A DNA stretch of 64,000 nt from Xylocopa sonorina (Eukaryota > Arthropoda > Insecta > Hymenoptera > Apidae). Shown here piece by piece: positions 12,661-24,800 of the stretch. The first letter of the stretch is position 1. Each line of letters opens with the position of its first letter. The notes under the pieces are model-generated. The model made no database searches and was not told the DNA's origin. It worked only from the letters and a program-made list of their open reading frames with translations. Made by a program: the position numbers and the translations under genes. The stretch lies in the NCBI RefSeq assembly GCF_050948175.1, contig NC_135208.1:3348001-3412000 (forward strand), in the 5' to 3' direction.

Positions 12661-13496
12661 ATGCAGAAAAGAAGAGAAAAAAAGGGGACGAATAGCGGGC
12701 GTTACATAAAAGTGATTGTCGTTAGAAAGTGGACGTGGATTAGTCCTTGGAACCTCTCGCGTTCCACGGTTTTAACCTCGAGTCCCACCTCTTTGCGGTT
12801 TTCCCTTTTCCAGCGAGTAAATTGCGGCTCTGACGCGCGTCAGCGTCGACCAACAACGTGGACTTAAAGAAAACCAGAGGTGCATGGTAAAATGCGTCTC
12901 TTCCTTATCGACAGAGAGTAGATGGACGACTTGGAGGGTAAGTCGAGCGAAGAAACAACGCGTTTCTTCTTGCAATTGCTCTTTAGACGATGTACAATGT
13001 TGTAAATCTCGAAAAACACTGTTAAAGGGTTGGTAGGATTAATTGACACGTTGATATGAGGTTTAAGAAGGTCGATGGCTGTTGCAGGAGTTTCTGAAGG
13101 CAGTCACACCAAGCAGCAGCTCCTCCACTGGTCGTTTATTTGGTTTTTATTCTGCGAACGCAGGAACGAGTTCACAGAACCGCCTACTTCGCGTGCAATT
13201 TCCATTCCACGCGGAAAACAAGCACCTGCGCAATTTGTCGCCTCGATTTGCAGTGCACCTTCGTTTTTCCAGCGACGCCCACGCGAGCAGTGCTCGATCG
13301 AGGCGAGGAGATCGTGGAATATGAAGAATTGTGGGGTCGTCGACCATTTACCCGGTTTCTCGCTGGTTTAAAGCATTTTTTGCTGTGCTGCAGCTGTTTT
13401 TTTAAGTTCGCGTGGCGATTGGGTCGACAGGTGTTCGTGAACGGCTATGAAATTGGAATTTGAGGTCTCTGCGGACGTGTAAAGTCAGATGTAGGC

Positions 13497-13815
13497 CTTC
13501 AAAATACCCAAATTGGTCTCAATTTCTATCCACAGTGCACCAAATTTGAAAATGACCACTTTTGGACACCCCAACTAAGATTAGAGCTCAGTTTGGGGCC
13601 TCCAAACCCTCAAAATTCCAATCCACAGTGCACCAAATTTGAAAATTTCCACTTTGAAGCAACCCAACTAATGTTGGAGGTCAGTTTGTGGCCTCCAAAC
13701 CCTCAAAATTCCAATCCACAGTGCACAAAATTCGAAAATGACCACTTTCAAGCACTCCAACTAAGATTAGACCTCAGTTTTTGGCATCCAAACCTTCAAT
13801 ACTCCTCAAATTTCA
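13497..13815. repeat. Tandem repeat, about 95 bp unit, 3.3 copies
   Basis: Units carry CAAAATTCCAATCCACAGTG, CACCAAATTTGAAAATG and CAACTAAGATTAGA. One strand is open through the array, giving a repetitive Asn/Pro-rich peptide that I treat as an artefact. Confidence 0.85.
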
Positions 13816-15784
13816 CTTAGAGAGACACTCATACACCTGCACAAACGTTTGACTCGATTTTCAGCTCTATTTAACGAATAACACCCAGAAAAAAAGCTAA
13901 AAAAGTAAACGAATATCGACTGGTCACTACACAACAGAATTGTACTCGATTTTTGCGTTCAGAAGCTGAAAAAACGTGGGCGATAGAGTTACTGGCCTTG
14001 ATGATCGTTTGTGCTGGTCACTCTGAGCGATTTATCATTATTATTATCATTATCGATCGATAACTAAATGCATCGACCTCGAAAACGCCATGAAAATGAC
14101 TCTGCTGAGGAATTTGTAGCTGCAAATCGAGTTGGTGGAGGATTCTGTTGGGCTTTAGTGGAACTAGTTAATTCAATTAACGTGAAAATCGATCATTTGA
14201 TTTTTAAGGAGACTTCGACAGTGCTTTTGTAACAATTGAAATGTTTAAAGAACGCTATTAAGAATTTTCAAGATGATTGTTAGTGATTTGATGAAAAGAA
14301 AGAAGAATGCAAAGCATTTGTTTCTCGAAAATTATTCCAAAATTGCTCTTCTGATTTAGTAAAAGACTGCTTTTTAACTTCTGTGGGTAAAATAGGGATC
14401 TTATCAGTCGAATATGAAGAGAAATCAGTGTTCTAAATTATCGAGCGTGCAAAAATAAAACAAATATCCTCTGCCCTCTACATTTTAAGCGCAAAGTTTC
14501 AAAGCATTTAATTTCAAATAAAGTCTACGAATTTTCATACTAAAAAATGCTAGCAAAATTTGCAAAATTTCCCTATTTCTAGCAAAATTTAATTAAAGGG
14601 TTCTAATAAGTTCTTAGTAACTTTGTGGTTGAGAAAAATGCAGCAGAAAAATGACTGATTTGTTATTCCAACGTTCTCATGAATATTAATTCGATTTTAG
14701 CTTCAACTGTTCCAATATAACCAGAATAAATTTGAGAAATTATTCTGGCATCCATTCGACTGTTACTTGGACTTTGACGTCATCAGGAACGATTACGTCA
14801 ACTGGCTTTTCCTTTGTCGTGACAAACAAGGCGTTGAAAGCCAGGCACAAGCAATATTTAAAGATCTGCACACTGGCAGCACTCGTTAGTTATTTATGAA
14901 ATCACCAGTGTCCAGTAAACTGTTCCATACAAAGCATAACGTTTCTGATAACACATAATTAATATGCACAGTGAGTCACTCGACTGTACCACATAAATTA
15001 ATTGTTCGCGTGAAAAACAACCAGAATCGACTACCAACGAGCTTATAATTATTAATAACAGAGTCTCAGGGAATTTATCGTGGCAATTTTACAAATTTTA
15101 CACTGAGTAGATAACACTAAACACAAATTAAAATTCGTGATTATCAATATTACGCTTTGTTCTTTTTTTAAAGTCAAAATAGAGTAAAATAATTTATGAT
15201 TTTGACATTAAACTGCAAAATGACCACCATTTGGACCTTTTGCGCTGAATCAATAACGCAGGAAGCTACAAAAAGCAGTAAAACAGGTGAATTTTCAAGG
15301 GAATTCGATATAAAATGGCCAAAAAAAAAAGAAAAGCGATTGTGTTTGACTAAAAAAAAAGTTAATTCGAGTAATTTCAAAGCAACAGATAGAAGAAAAT
15401 CGAGGATGCAACGAGTGGAACTTATAAAGTAAACAAGATGGCGGTTGAAAGCAGTTTAAACCCTGTCGAACGTGACGAAAGTGCAGACGATAATAGCAAC
15501 AAAGTTCTATTCGCGATTTACACGACAATATTATTATCTGAGCGTGTCTCTCTCTCGAGAGAGAGAAAGAGAGGCCATCCACAGTCGATGAGGTCAACTC
15601 GAGCGCGATTTCAGTGTACGTCGAGCCATCTGTCGGTGTGGTTCACGCAACAGCTTGCAAAACCACCTGGTCCCCCTTCCGTCGTTTCGTTTTTCCTCTT
15701 TTCTGTGGCTGTGGCACACGCGACACAACAGTGAAGCGATCTCATCGCGTCGAGCAAGCATCAGAGAGGAAAGTGTCGGTGAAA
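13816..15784. other. AT-rich intergenic DNA, no gene seen
   Basis: I find nothing codable here. From about 15430 the GC content rises towards the first NADK exon, and 15545-15575 is a GAGA/CTCTC-rich stretch that may be part of its promoter. Confidence 0.5.
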
Positions 15785-15897
15785 ATGAACGAGAGGGACC
15801 TGCAATTGGCCAAGGCGATCGCTGGGCTCGAGGTGGACGAGAGCAGGCCGAAAAAAACGGCGGTCTCGAAAATGCAGGACAAACAGCAGACGTTCAG
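15785..15897 (+). CDS. NADK: NADK candidate alternative first coding exon A
   Basis: ATG at 15785 opens a 37-codon frame starting MNERDLQLAKAIAGLEVDE and ending ..QQTF plus AG before a GTGAGG donor. It ends two bases into a codon. Joining the G at 29754 gives Arg, then RTRSLN, in frame. Upstream sequence is GC-rich with no in-frame rival start. The join crosses almost 14 kb and rests on phase and exon look only. Confidence 0.6.
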
Positions 15898-18800
15898 GTG
15901 AGGGAATTTCGTTGTTTCGGCTCTGACCTTTCGCACGGCAGTGAAGTAAGTCGCGAATTCATCTGAACGTGGTCGATATCGATCGATAGATCGCTGAATT
16001 TCGCGGGGTTTCGTTTGAATTCACACATGCGCGAGCAGTGCTCGCCACTGTCGATGGCAGTGCTCGATCGTGGCGAGTCGAGTGCCTGTTGATGGCGTTT
16101 TGCGATCGACTGAGTGGTTTCTAGCGGACCAAAGGCCATAGAAATTAAATAGCAACGTTAATTGACCCTGGGACCAGAAGTGTCGAGGCCAGAGGCCATG
16201 CGATATCGATTAATCGAGCAGTTGGTCACGATGTGCAGCTGACACTGTCTCCAAGTGCGATGGTGGTGTAATGGTCAGCATAGTTGCCTTCCAAGCAGTT
16301 GATCCGGGTTCGATTCCCGGCCATCGCACATGGAACCATTTTTTTTCACCTTTTACCATCTTTCTGTGACGCCAAATCGCGCCATTGCCTTCGAAATGGA
16401 GCACAATCAAGGTCGAACGTTCTACTTTTTAGCAGCTCAGATCGAGACACGTCGTGACTGAACTGTTAGAAAGGCGCAAACTTAATTTTCAGATCGTATT
16501 TGTGAGACAACCCAGACAACACAACAAAAAAATTGCATAACAAAGTGCCTTTTGCTCTGACGAAATTGGGTTGTCAGGATGTGGCTTTGTTGCAATTTAT
16601 TAGCTTGATTGCAGCCTCTTTTGCAGTGAAAATGATTAGAACCAGTGAACTGTGCGATAAATTGCAGTGAAATAATTAAAATATGCGATAAATGACTGTA
16701 AAACTAATAACATGCGCAATAAATTACAATACATTAGTTTCGCTGTAATTAATTACATAGTTCTTCAGTTTCATCGTAATTTATCGCATACTTAAACAGC
16801 TGTATCGTAAGTTCTTGCGTGCTTCAGTAATTTATTGCAATCCGCTGCATGTTTCAGTAATTTTATGGCATTTTCTTGCGCGTCTCGCTAATTTCATTTC
16901 AATTTCTTCTGCATTACGCGCTTTGGAGTTCAAAGAAAGAGAAAGACGTATAAGAAAGCAGTAAAAAAGAGTGAGAAAGAAGAAGGGACGCTCTTTTAGA
17001 ACCACTGTCGCCATCTCTGCGAAAAGTGCTCAAACTTGTCGCAAACGATTATCGACAGAGAAGTGAATTTCTTAAAAAATACTGAAATTAATGCTTGAAT
17101 AGTTTCAGCATTTTTCTAGAAGATGGCGATAGTAGTTCTTAATAAGTTCACTTCGCTGTCGATAATTGTTTGCGACCAGTTTGAGCACTTTTTAAAGAGA
17201 TGGCGCCAGAAGTTCTGAAATAAGGTGAATAGCAGCTGTCTCACTCTTTTTTATAGCTTTTTTATGCGTTTTTCTCTCTCTATTGCCTCTATTAGGCGGG
17301 AAATATCAAATAAAATACAATAAAAGTACCAAAATATCAATAAATTATAGTAAAAGTAATGAAATGTGCAGTAAATTGCAATAAACTTGAGTAAAATTGT
17401 TGAAATTTACATCCTGACAGCAGAAATTTGTCACAAGAAGAGCACTTCGATGTTACTTGCCATTATTTACAAATGTAACTACATATTGTGCAATTTTAAT
17501 GAGAAAAAGAGCTCTTAAGTCTCTATTGTGCACCATTTTTATGACAATTTAACAAAAATATGTGTATATAACTTTCAGTAACTGTAATTGTAGGCTACCA
17601 ACAACCAAAACGTCTGTCAGCACTCAATCTGTTAAGCATTTGCTAAGTTCTGACGATTTTAATTAGCACAAAAGCACAATTTGACTGTTGACAAGTGTAA
17701 TTGCACTGCGGTGCTTAAAGAAATGAGTGAATGAGCATATAATGTCGATTAGTGTGGGTGTAAATGGCTTTTTAAGCGATTCCACACAGTGCAAGTGGCA
17801 TTGCAGTGCCGCAATAGCGGCAAAGTTGTGTTGTCAGGGCTGACGAGCCAGAATCGCGTTTAAACGTTCGAAAACAGTCCTCATCGTCGACAGGCGTCAT
17901 ATTTTACACCATCAGCGATCATAAATTCACTCCACGCGACTAGGCTACTCTTTTTACTGACATCTAACCGTTTCTTTTTCTCTTGAAGCGATGCTCGGTG
18001 CGAGTTAACGGTCGATTACGTCGAGATGGTGGAGCCGCGAAGGTAAAACAGTTTTCTACACGTCAACGTTACCCCCAGCTCCTCTGTAAGTGGCGCAATC
18101 AGCATGCTGACTGTAGAAGTTGCTCGAATTTTGTCTCGTCCCTTTGAGAAACCCGCCGTCGAGGCCCACAGCTGTGTGTAAAACGCTTGAAATCTCTGTC
18201 GCGAGCACTTCTCGCAGCTCAAATCGATCCAACCCTGTCCTGGTTGCCACAAAATGTCACGTGAAAAGCCTGTGTGCCGCGAAAATGCATGCTTCTTTGT
18301 CCCAAGCCAGTGTGATCGTCCGTACGCTTCACCTTGTAGTTGCACAACGCCTGCGATGGACGTTGTTGCAAGCAGTCCCTTCGTTTTCACTCGTTTATCC
18401 CAATCCCACATCGTTTTTTTTGTTGTTTTCTCGCAAAACAAGGCTTTCGAGCGTGTCCAGCCTTGGACAAACTTGAAGGAGGGGCTTCACACGCGCTGGA
18501 CATACTGGTTTTCAACTGATCCTGCTCTGTTTCACGGTCGAGCCGACCACTTTCGTTTGTGCCCACGATTACAGCAGCTTAGTTCTCATTCCACGCCAAA
18601 TTAGACGAGAAATTACTCCTCTGCAATCGTACAGTAGATCTTTACTCTTTATCAGCTCGATTAATCCCTTTTGTCGAGCGAAATTTAACGTTTTATCGCA
18701 TCAGATGTCGATTTTTATCTTCCCGTTGCCATCGACGCTTAATCTCGAACGAAAACAATGCTTGAGACCCACTTTTTTCACTTTAGAACTCAAATCTCGC

Positions 18801-21800
18801 GAAGTACGCTGTTACCCTTAGTGTTACGACCTACATTATCGACACTGCGCGCGGTTAGAGTAAAATATGGACTAAAATGGAGCAGAAGACAGTGCAGAAG
18901 TATTTTTAAGGACCGTTTACGATTGTTGTACGACTCGTTTACCTTAAAAGCATGCGTACAAAGTGTTTACACATGCACAGAGTGAGTAACTTGGCGCATT
19001 GCCATTGTCAAGATCGCGACACGTCATTATCGCCAATCTGGCGACGATAACTTCCTCGTAGGCTCTTTGTCAACAGAAAACGAGACACTGTCGTTCAACA
19101 ATGTTCTCTTTTCCTACGATAATTAACGACGCAGGCAATAAACCAAGCTGGTCTGGCAAATCTGTTTATCTTCGATCTCGCGGAATATTTATCGACTCAC
19201 GCGATTCTCAGAAGCAGCAAGGACAGTTGTTTGCATAGTAATGTCGTCTCGAGGTGCACTGAGTGCAGTACGCGATGAAAAACGAGCGTACCAGTGTCTC
19301 TGACTCGAGTAAATCGCGCTGACGACCTTGCTCTCGCGAAAGTGGCGCCATTTCGTGCCAATAAACAGTGGCAATGATTCGATCGAGCGCAAAAATATTA
19401 GAAAATGGAGTCATCGTCGACAGCTGGCCTCGATCATGCTCGCACGAGTGCCTCGATCGATCGATCACGCGAGCAGCACGTGAATTCAAATACCTGCACA
19501 AATTATGCATCCCACAAACATTGCGGCAAGCTTCTTATGTCACGCGTTTGTTGATTCTGCCAATCAGTGTTCCGTAACGATTTTAAGTCCACAATTTCGT
19601 TGATTTCCAAGATACACATCGATCTTCAGGCTTGACGACTGACGACAGCTCCATTTTAACGCCAAAGCGTCCATTTGCAGTCGCAGAGGGCAGTTCTGTC
19701 GCCTGCAAACCAATAAATCACTCGTTTATGACAGAACTGCCTTTACAGTCATCTTATCAATACTCGATAACGATTTTAAGTCCACAATTTCATTGATTTC
19801 CAAGATACACATCGATCTTGAGGCACGACAGCTCCATTTTAATGCCCAAGCGTCCATTTGCAGTCGCAGAGGGCAGTTCTGTCGCCTGCAAACCAATAAA
19901 TCACTCGTCTATGGCGGGAAGATAAGATTAATTCGCGAATCTGGCGTTGGTTTGATCAATAAGAGATCGAAATGTTCGCGCAGAACGCGACTGACCGCGG
20001 GTTATCGCCATTGGGTTCGCCTGTTATCGCCTCGAGGCGCTTCTTTTCCCTCTTTCGCGGCGATGCATCAGCCTCGCGGATGTGTTTCGCGCGGATCCTC
20101 GTCAGTTCAACTCTGGCTGGTATTTAGTGATGCAACGTGGCGGGAGTTTCCTGCACAGGGCGGTTCTGCTCAAACGCAATTCGAGTGTCAATAAAATTAT
20201 CAGGTAGAGTATGACGTCAGTGGTTCTGGTTATCGATTGTCGGTAAACGACGCGACTCTCGCGAGGTTTTCAATGCCACGTTGCTGGCGCAGACTCGAAC
20301 GATCCATTTCTCGCGATTTTTCAATTTTATATTGCCTTTTGGAGCTGAAAAATCGCAATTTGAGGCATTCCAGGCAGTAAAAGCGACGCGTGTGTGTTTT
20401 GTTTTGGCAATTTTTGTAAAAAGTGTGGCGCGTTTTGGGAAAAAAAGGACTGCACTGCCCGGGAATCGAACCCGGGTCGCAAGAATGGGAATCTTGCATG
20501 ATACCACTACACCAGCAGTGCTAACTGCGAGTTTTACTGTCGTTTCTCGAGGATCTGCTTGTTGGGTTTCACATTTTCGCGGTTAAAACCCATCTAAACC
20601 AAATAATAACAATTTTTATTGACACACAAGTGTCTTAACCATCAACCACTACAAAATAAAAAGCATAACTTCGAAATTTTACACAAAGAACATTTACATA
20701 CACAAAAGCAACCATCAACAGTATTTAAAAATAATAACACAGAACAACTATGTTAATTTACAATCTTTTTTTTTATTTATATTGCGTAAGGAAAATGGTT
20801 GAATTAGTACAATTTTTTGCTGTGAATTTGTTCGTGATTGTTTGTTATTTATTTTGGTGGCGATGTAATTGCAATGAAGTGCGAATGGTGTGAATTAAAG
20901 CTGGAAAAACGGCAAAAAAATAAATTCTGTGCGATGGCCGGGAATCGAACCCGGACCAACTGCTTGGAAGGCAACTATGCTGACCATTACACCACCATCG
21001 CACTTGGAAACGATCGTTTGTGCCTCTCCATTTCTGGCTGCCTCGCGTCACACATTTGCATTTGCTATTATTCGCTGTAATTCCATGATTTTTCACTTTT
21101 TTGTTGCTAAAATCGCGTCTAATTCATCGTAACACTGCACTCTTTCACTGACCAACATTAAAAAACACACATCTGTGCTTATAAACGTGTGTAACATCAA
21201 TGTGCACTGCAGCAACGCGTGGCACATTTGCATTTGCTATTATTCGCTGTAATTCCATGATTTTTCACTTTTTTGTTGCTAAAATCGTGTCTAATTCATC
21301 GTAACACTGCACTCTTTCACTGACCAGCATTAAAAACCACACATCTGTGCTTATAAACGCGTGTAACATCAATGTCCACTGCAGCAACGCGTGGCACTTA
21401 AGTCCACTGACTTTGGTGTCTCAAAATGAGAAAGTATTTCATTTTATGGGGCACATAAAGCAGTGATTATAGAAAGTACTGGTTTATTTGGTGATTGCAC
21501 GCTGGTGTGACAAAATATCGTTCCAAAATGGCAGATTTTTTCGATTTATTTGGAAAATTTTGGTCCACAACAGTTGCAGAAGGGAATGGATCGAATTGTA
21601 AGGCGCGAATTATTTATATTTGCGTTGTAAAAGGGCTGAAAGGCGCCAGTCTCGCTGCCAAATACCTCAGCCGTGGCCCACGTGGCCAGCTCGGTTTTGC
21701 AACGCGGTCGCAATAAATTCTGATCGCTTTCAAACCGTAATTGCATTACTCGCAACTGGTTTACAGTTGCGATTGCGCAATCGCAGGGGCGTTAAACGGA

Positions 21801-24800
21801 GCTGCGTCGCGAAACAAAAATTATTTCCACGTTACAATCAAGAGGATGCCATAAATTTCTCGATAAAACAAAAACAATTTAATTATCCATCGATATTTTT
21901 ATTGTTTTCTTCAAAATATACAATACAAACATTTCACTGCTTTTTTAAGTCCTCAAACGCACTTTTCTTGGACCAATTTTGAAGTAGCCTTCCACGAACC
22001 CTTCTTTATCGACTGACACGACTTAAAACGCTCTCTACAAGGTGGTAACTTAAGTTATGGAGCCAGAAAAAAAATAGAAGATCTTGTTAAGTGAATATCG
22101 CAGTTGGGGAGCGATTTTAATACTGTTTTTGGTCAAATAGTCGAATAAAACTCGTTTTTATACCCAAAGCATCCTGCATAACGCTTTGCAAGGTTAAATT
22201 AGCTCATTTCTAGCAGAATTTTCTCAAATTTTTCAATATTCTCGTCAGTAACACAAAAATAAGTAACCCAACTTCAATGTAACTCGCTTTAAACTCTTTT
22301 TAACACTCGTATGCTTTTATTTTCGACGTTATCGAGTGGTCCACAAGGCAATCACACCTTTCTCAACACTTTCGAACAGAATTCTTAATTAAAACCACAA
22401 AACTTCAAGCAAAATCTTCGCTCAACTAAATTGCACGAGTCCCACCAAGCAATGACTCATTTAAAAAATTCTCACGCACAAAATATCAGTCAGATTGCGA
22501 TGAAAATTGGCACGTGAACGCTTGACAAGTGTATCTACCTAGAAAAAATATAATTTCGATGGTATAGTAAAGGAGAGAGGCGTTAAGCTGCCTCGAAGTC
22601 GTCCAACGCGACGCGAGAGGCTCAACGTGGGACCGGAAGTCGGCCACGGCCCCTCTTATCAAGATGTAACGTACGTGTGCTGGAAGAAAGGAAGCGTGGC
22701 CAGCCGTGGAATTAATTTTCGAGCCGTTGCTGCCTTAAAATGAAAACCAACGTGGATATTTTGAATAATACGAAAATGTTCCTCGACGCTTTCAGCGAAA
22801 ATGGATCAAACTGAGACTGCAAATGGGCCCAGTTAATCGTTCGTTCGCCTTTCATTGACGCTTTCACCGATTAGAAGCCAGCCACGCTTAGAATTCAGAC
22901 TTCCTACAACCGTGAAAACAACATTCGCTATTAAACAGTCGATTCTCGCTTTTCTCGACGAAAGCGAAGGAAACGAAAATTATCGAGCAATAAAAGTGGC
23001 TTTCGATTATCAATATTTAGTGTCTCGACTTTGTTTCTTAAGTATTGCACTATTTTTTAACGTGCAAGTAAATTTATGCTAATTAGAGTGCTAAATATAG
23101 CAAATGTCAGAGGAAAATTGAATATAAATTATTCTGGTATTTGCATAGGCGGTTCTTTGACTCACTGTCATATTTTAAATGGTTTATTATTACTTGACAA
23201 ACTGTTTAAAAATTCTGATTAGTCTCAGCAAGCACTGATTTAATTACAACAAATATTTTAAATAATTTAAGAGAAATGAATATGCTGCAGTTATTGAATA
23301 ATTAATATCTGGACTTAGTTTCTAAGGTGTTGGATTATTTTTTAATATGGAAATAGATTTATGCAAATTACAATACTAAATATAGAAAATGCCAGACGCA
23401 ATGGCAGAGTAAAATTTAATATAAATCATTCTGGTATTTGCATAAATGTTTCTTTGACTCACTGTCATATTTTATTAATTATTAGTTGACAAAGCTTTGT
23501 AAAAAAGGGGGTTGTATCAAAGTTTCACTTGAGAACTTAAATTAGTCTCAGTTGTTTCATTCAAAAGTGCAAGCATTGATTTAATTACACAAAATAATTT
23601 AAATAATTCCACTTAAATTTAATTCTGAGAAGCATACAATGATTTCACACATTTCTTGCTGATAATCGACAAATTATTACTTGACAAATCTTTGTAAAAA
23701 TAAAAGTTACATCAAAGTTCCACTTGAAAACTTAAATTAGTCTCAGCTGTTTCATACAAAAGTGCAATCAGTGACTAAATCACAAAAATAATAAAAACAG
23801 CTCTGCAAAGCGCCACTAAAATTAAATTCAGCGAAGCAAACGCTGCAATAACACAACCAACAAGCTGACAAAATATTAAAATCGCAGAGAGCATTGATAA
23901 TAAATGAATCAATTTCGTGGGACGTGATTGACCCGTGGCTCAGCAATTATTTCACGTTTTGGCGGCCATGACCGGTCACTCTCGCCTCATTACGCCCGTT
24001 TAAGACAGTCGTACGCAAAATGGCGGTGGTGGTGGTGGGGCGACGCGAGTTAGAAAGCAGAGCCAGCGAGGTTTGTTGCTCAGTGAACTCGTAGCGGTCG
24101 TCGATCGCGGTGTGCCTCTGCGAACGGTCCTCTGAGTCGTTTTCATTCATCGAGCAGTGGTGTATTCCGGTTCCACAGGCCTCGTTTCCGCTCGATCGAT
24201 TTCCACGCTCGCAGATCCGGTCGCCAGTGACGCTGCGTCGCCCAACAGTGACGCGTCGCGCGTAAATCCGCTCGACGCGCGCGTTTAAGCTAGCATCAAC
24301 GACCTTGCGAGCATGCTTTCTCTTTTAAAAATAGTCTCGAGCCAGGCGACGCTCCTCTGCGACGATAATTCACGAATCGAGCTCGAAACTCGCGCCAAAA
24401 TCCAGCACAATTGCGTTTACCTTTAAGTGCAAACGAGAGACTTGAGTCTCGATGGTGGTGGAATCGACCAGCTGAAGTTACGCAACGCTTTCTAACTTGT
24501 TCAGACGCGTGTGCGTCGAACAGTCCGAGCAGTTTTTCTATTTTCCATCGCGTTGGTCGAGGATCGTGGCCAGTCGCGAGCCCAACGGCAGCAGAAAAAG
24601 AAAGTTGGGGCGCTCGAAAGTGGCTCGAGCGTTGCTCCCTGCCGCGAGGAAAACAAATAAACAGTGGGAACAGAAATCGATGGAACGGTTCAAGTGTCAA
24701 GGATGCCGCGAGCTGCTCTGCAGAGTCGAGGATCGCTCGTGTGAGACACGTGTTGCTTCGCGTGGGACCGCCAGGCGCGATAGAAACGGCTGATCCATCG

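Noticed and set aside
13082..13463. Frame starting QEFLKAVTPSSSSSTG after a GTTGCAG acceptor-like site
   Set aside because: Looks exon-like at first, but no donor or partner exon in phase and no family match.
18016..18600. Open frames of 116-141 codons on both strands
   Set aside because: No family resemblance, three frames open at once in a GC-rich patch, and no splice partners. Only the tiny NADK exon candidate at 18026 is kept, at low confidence.
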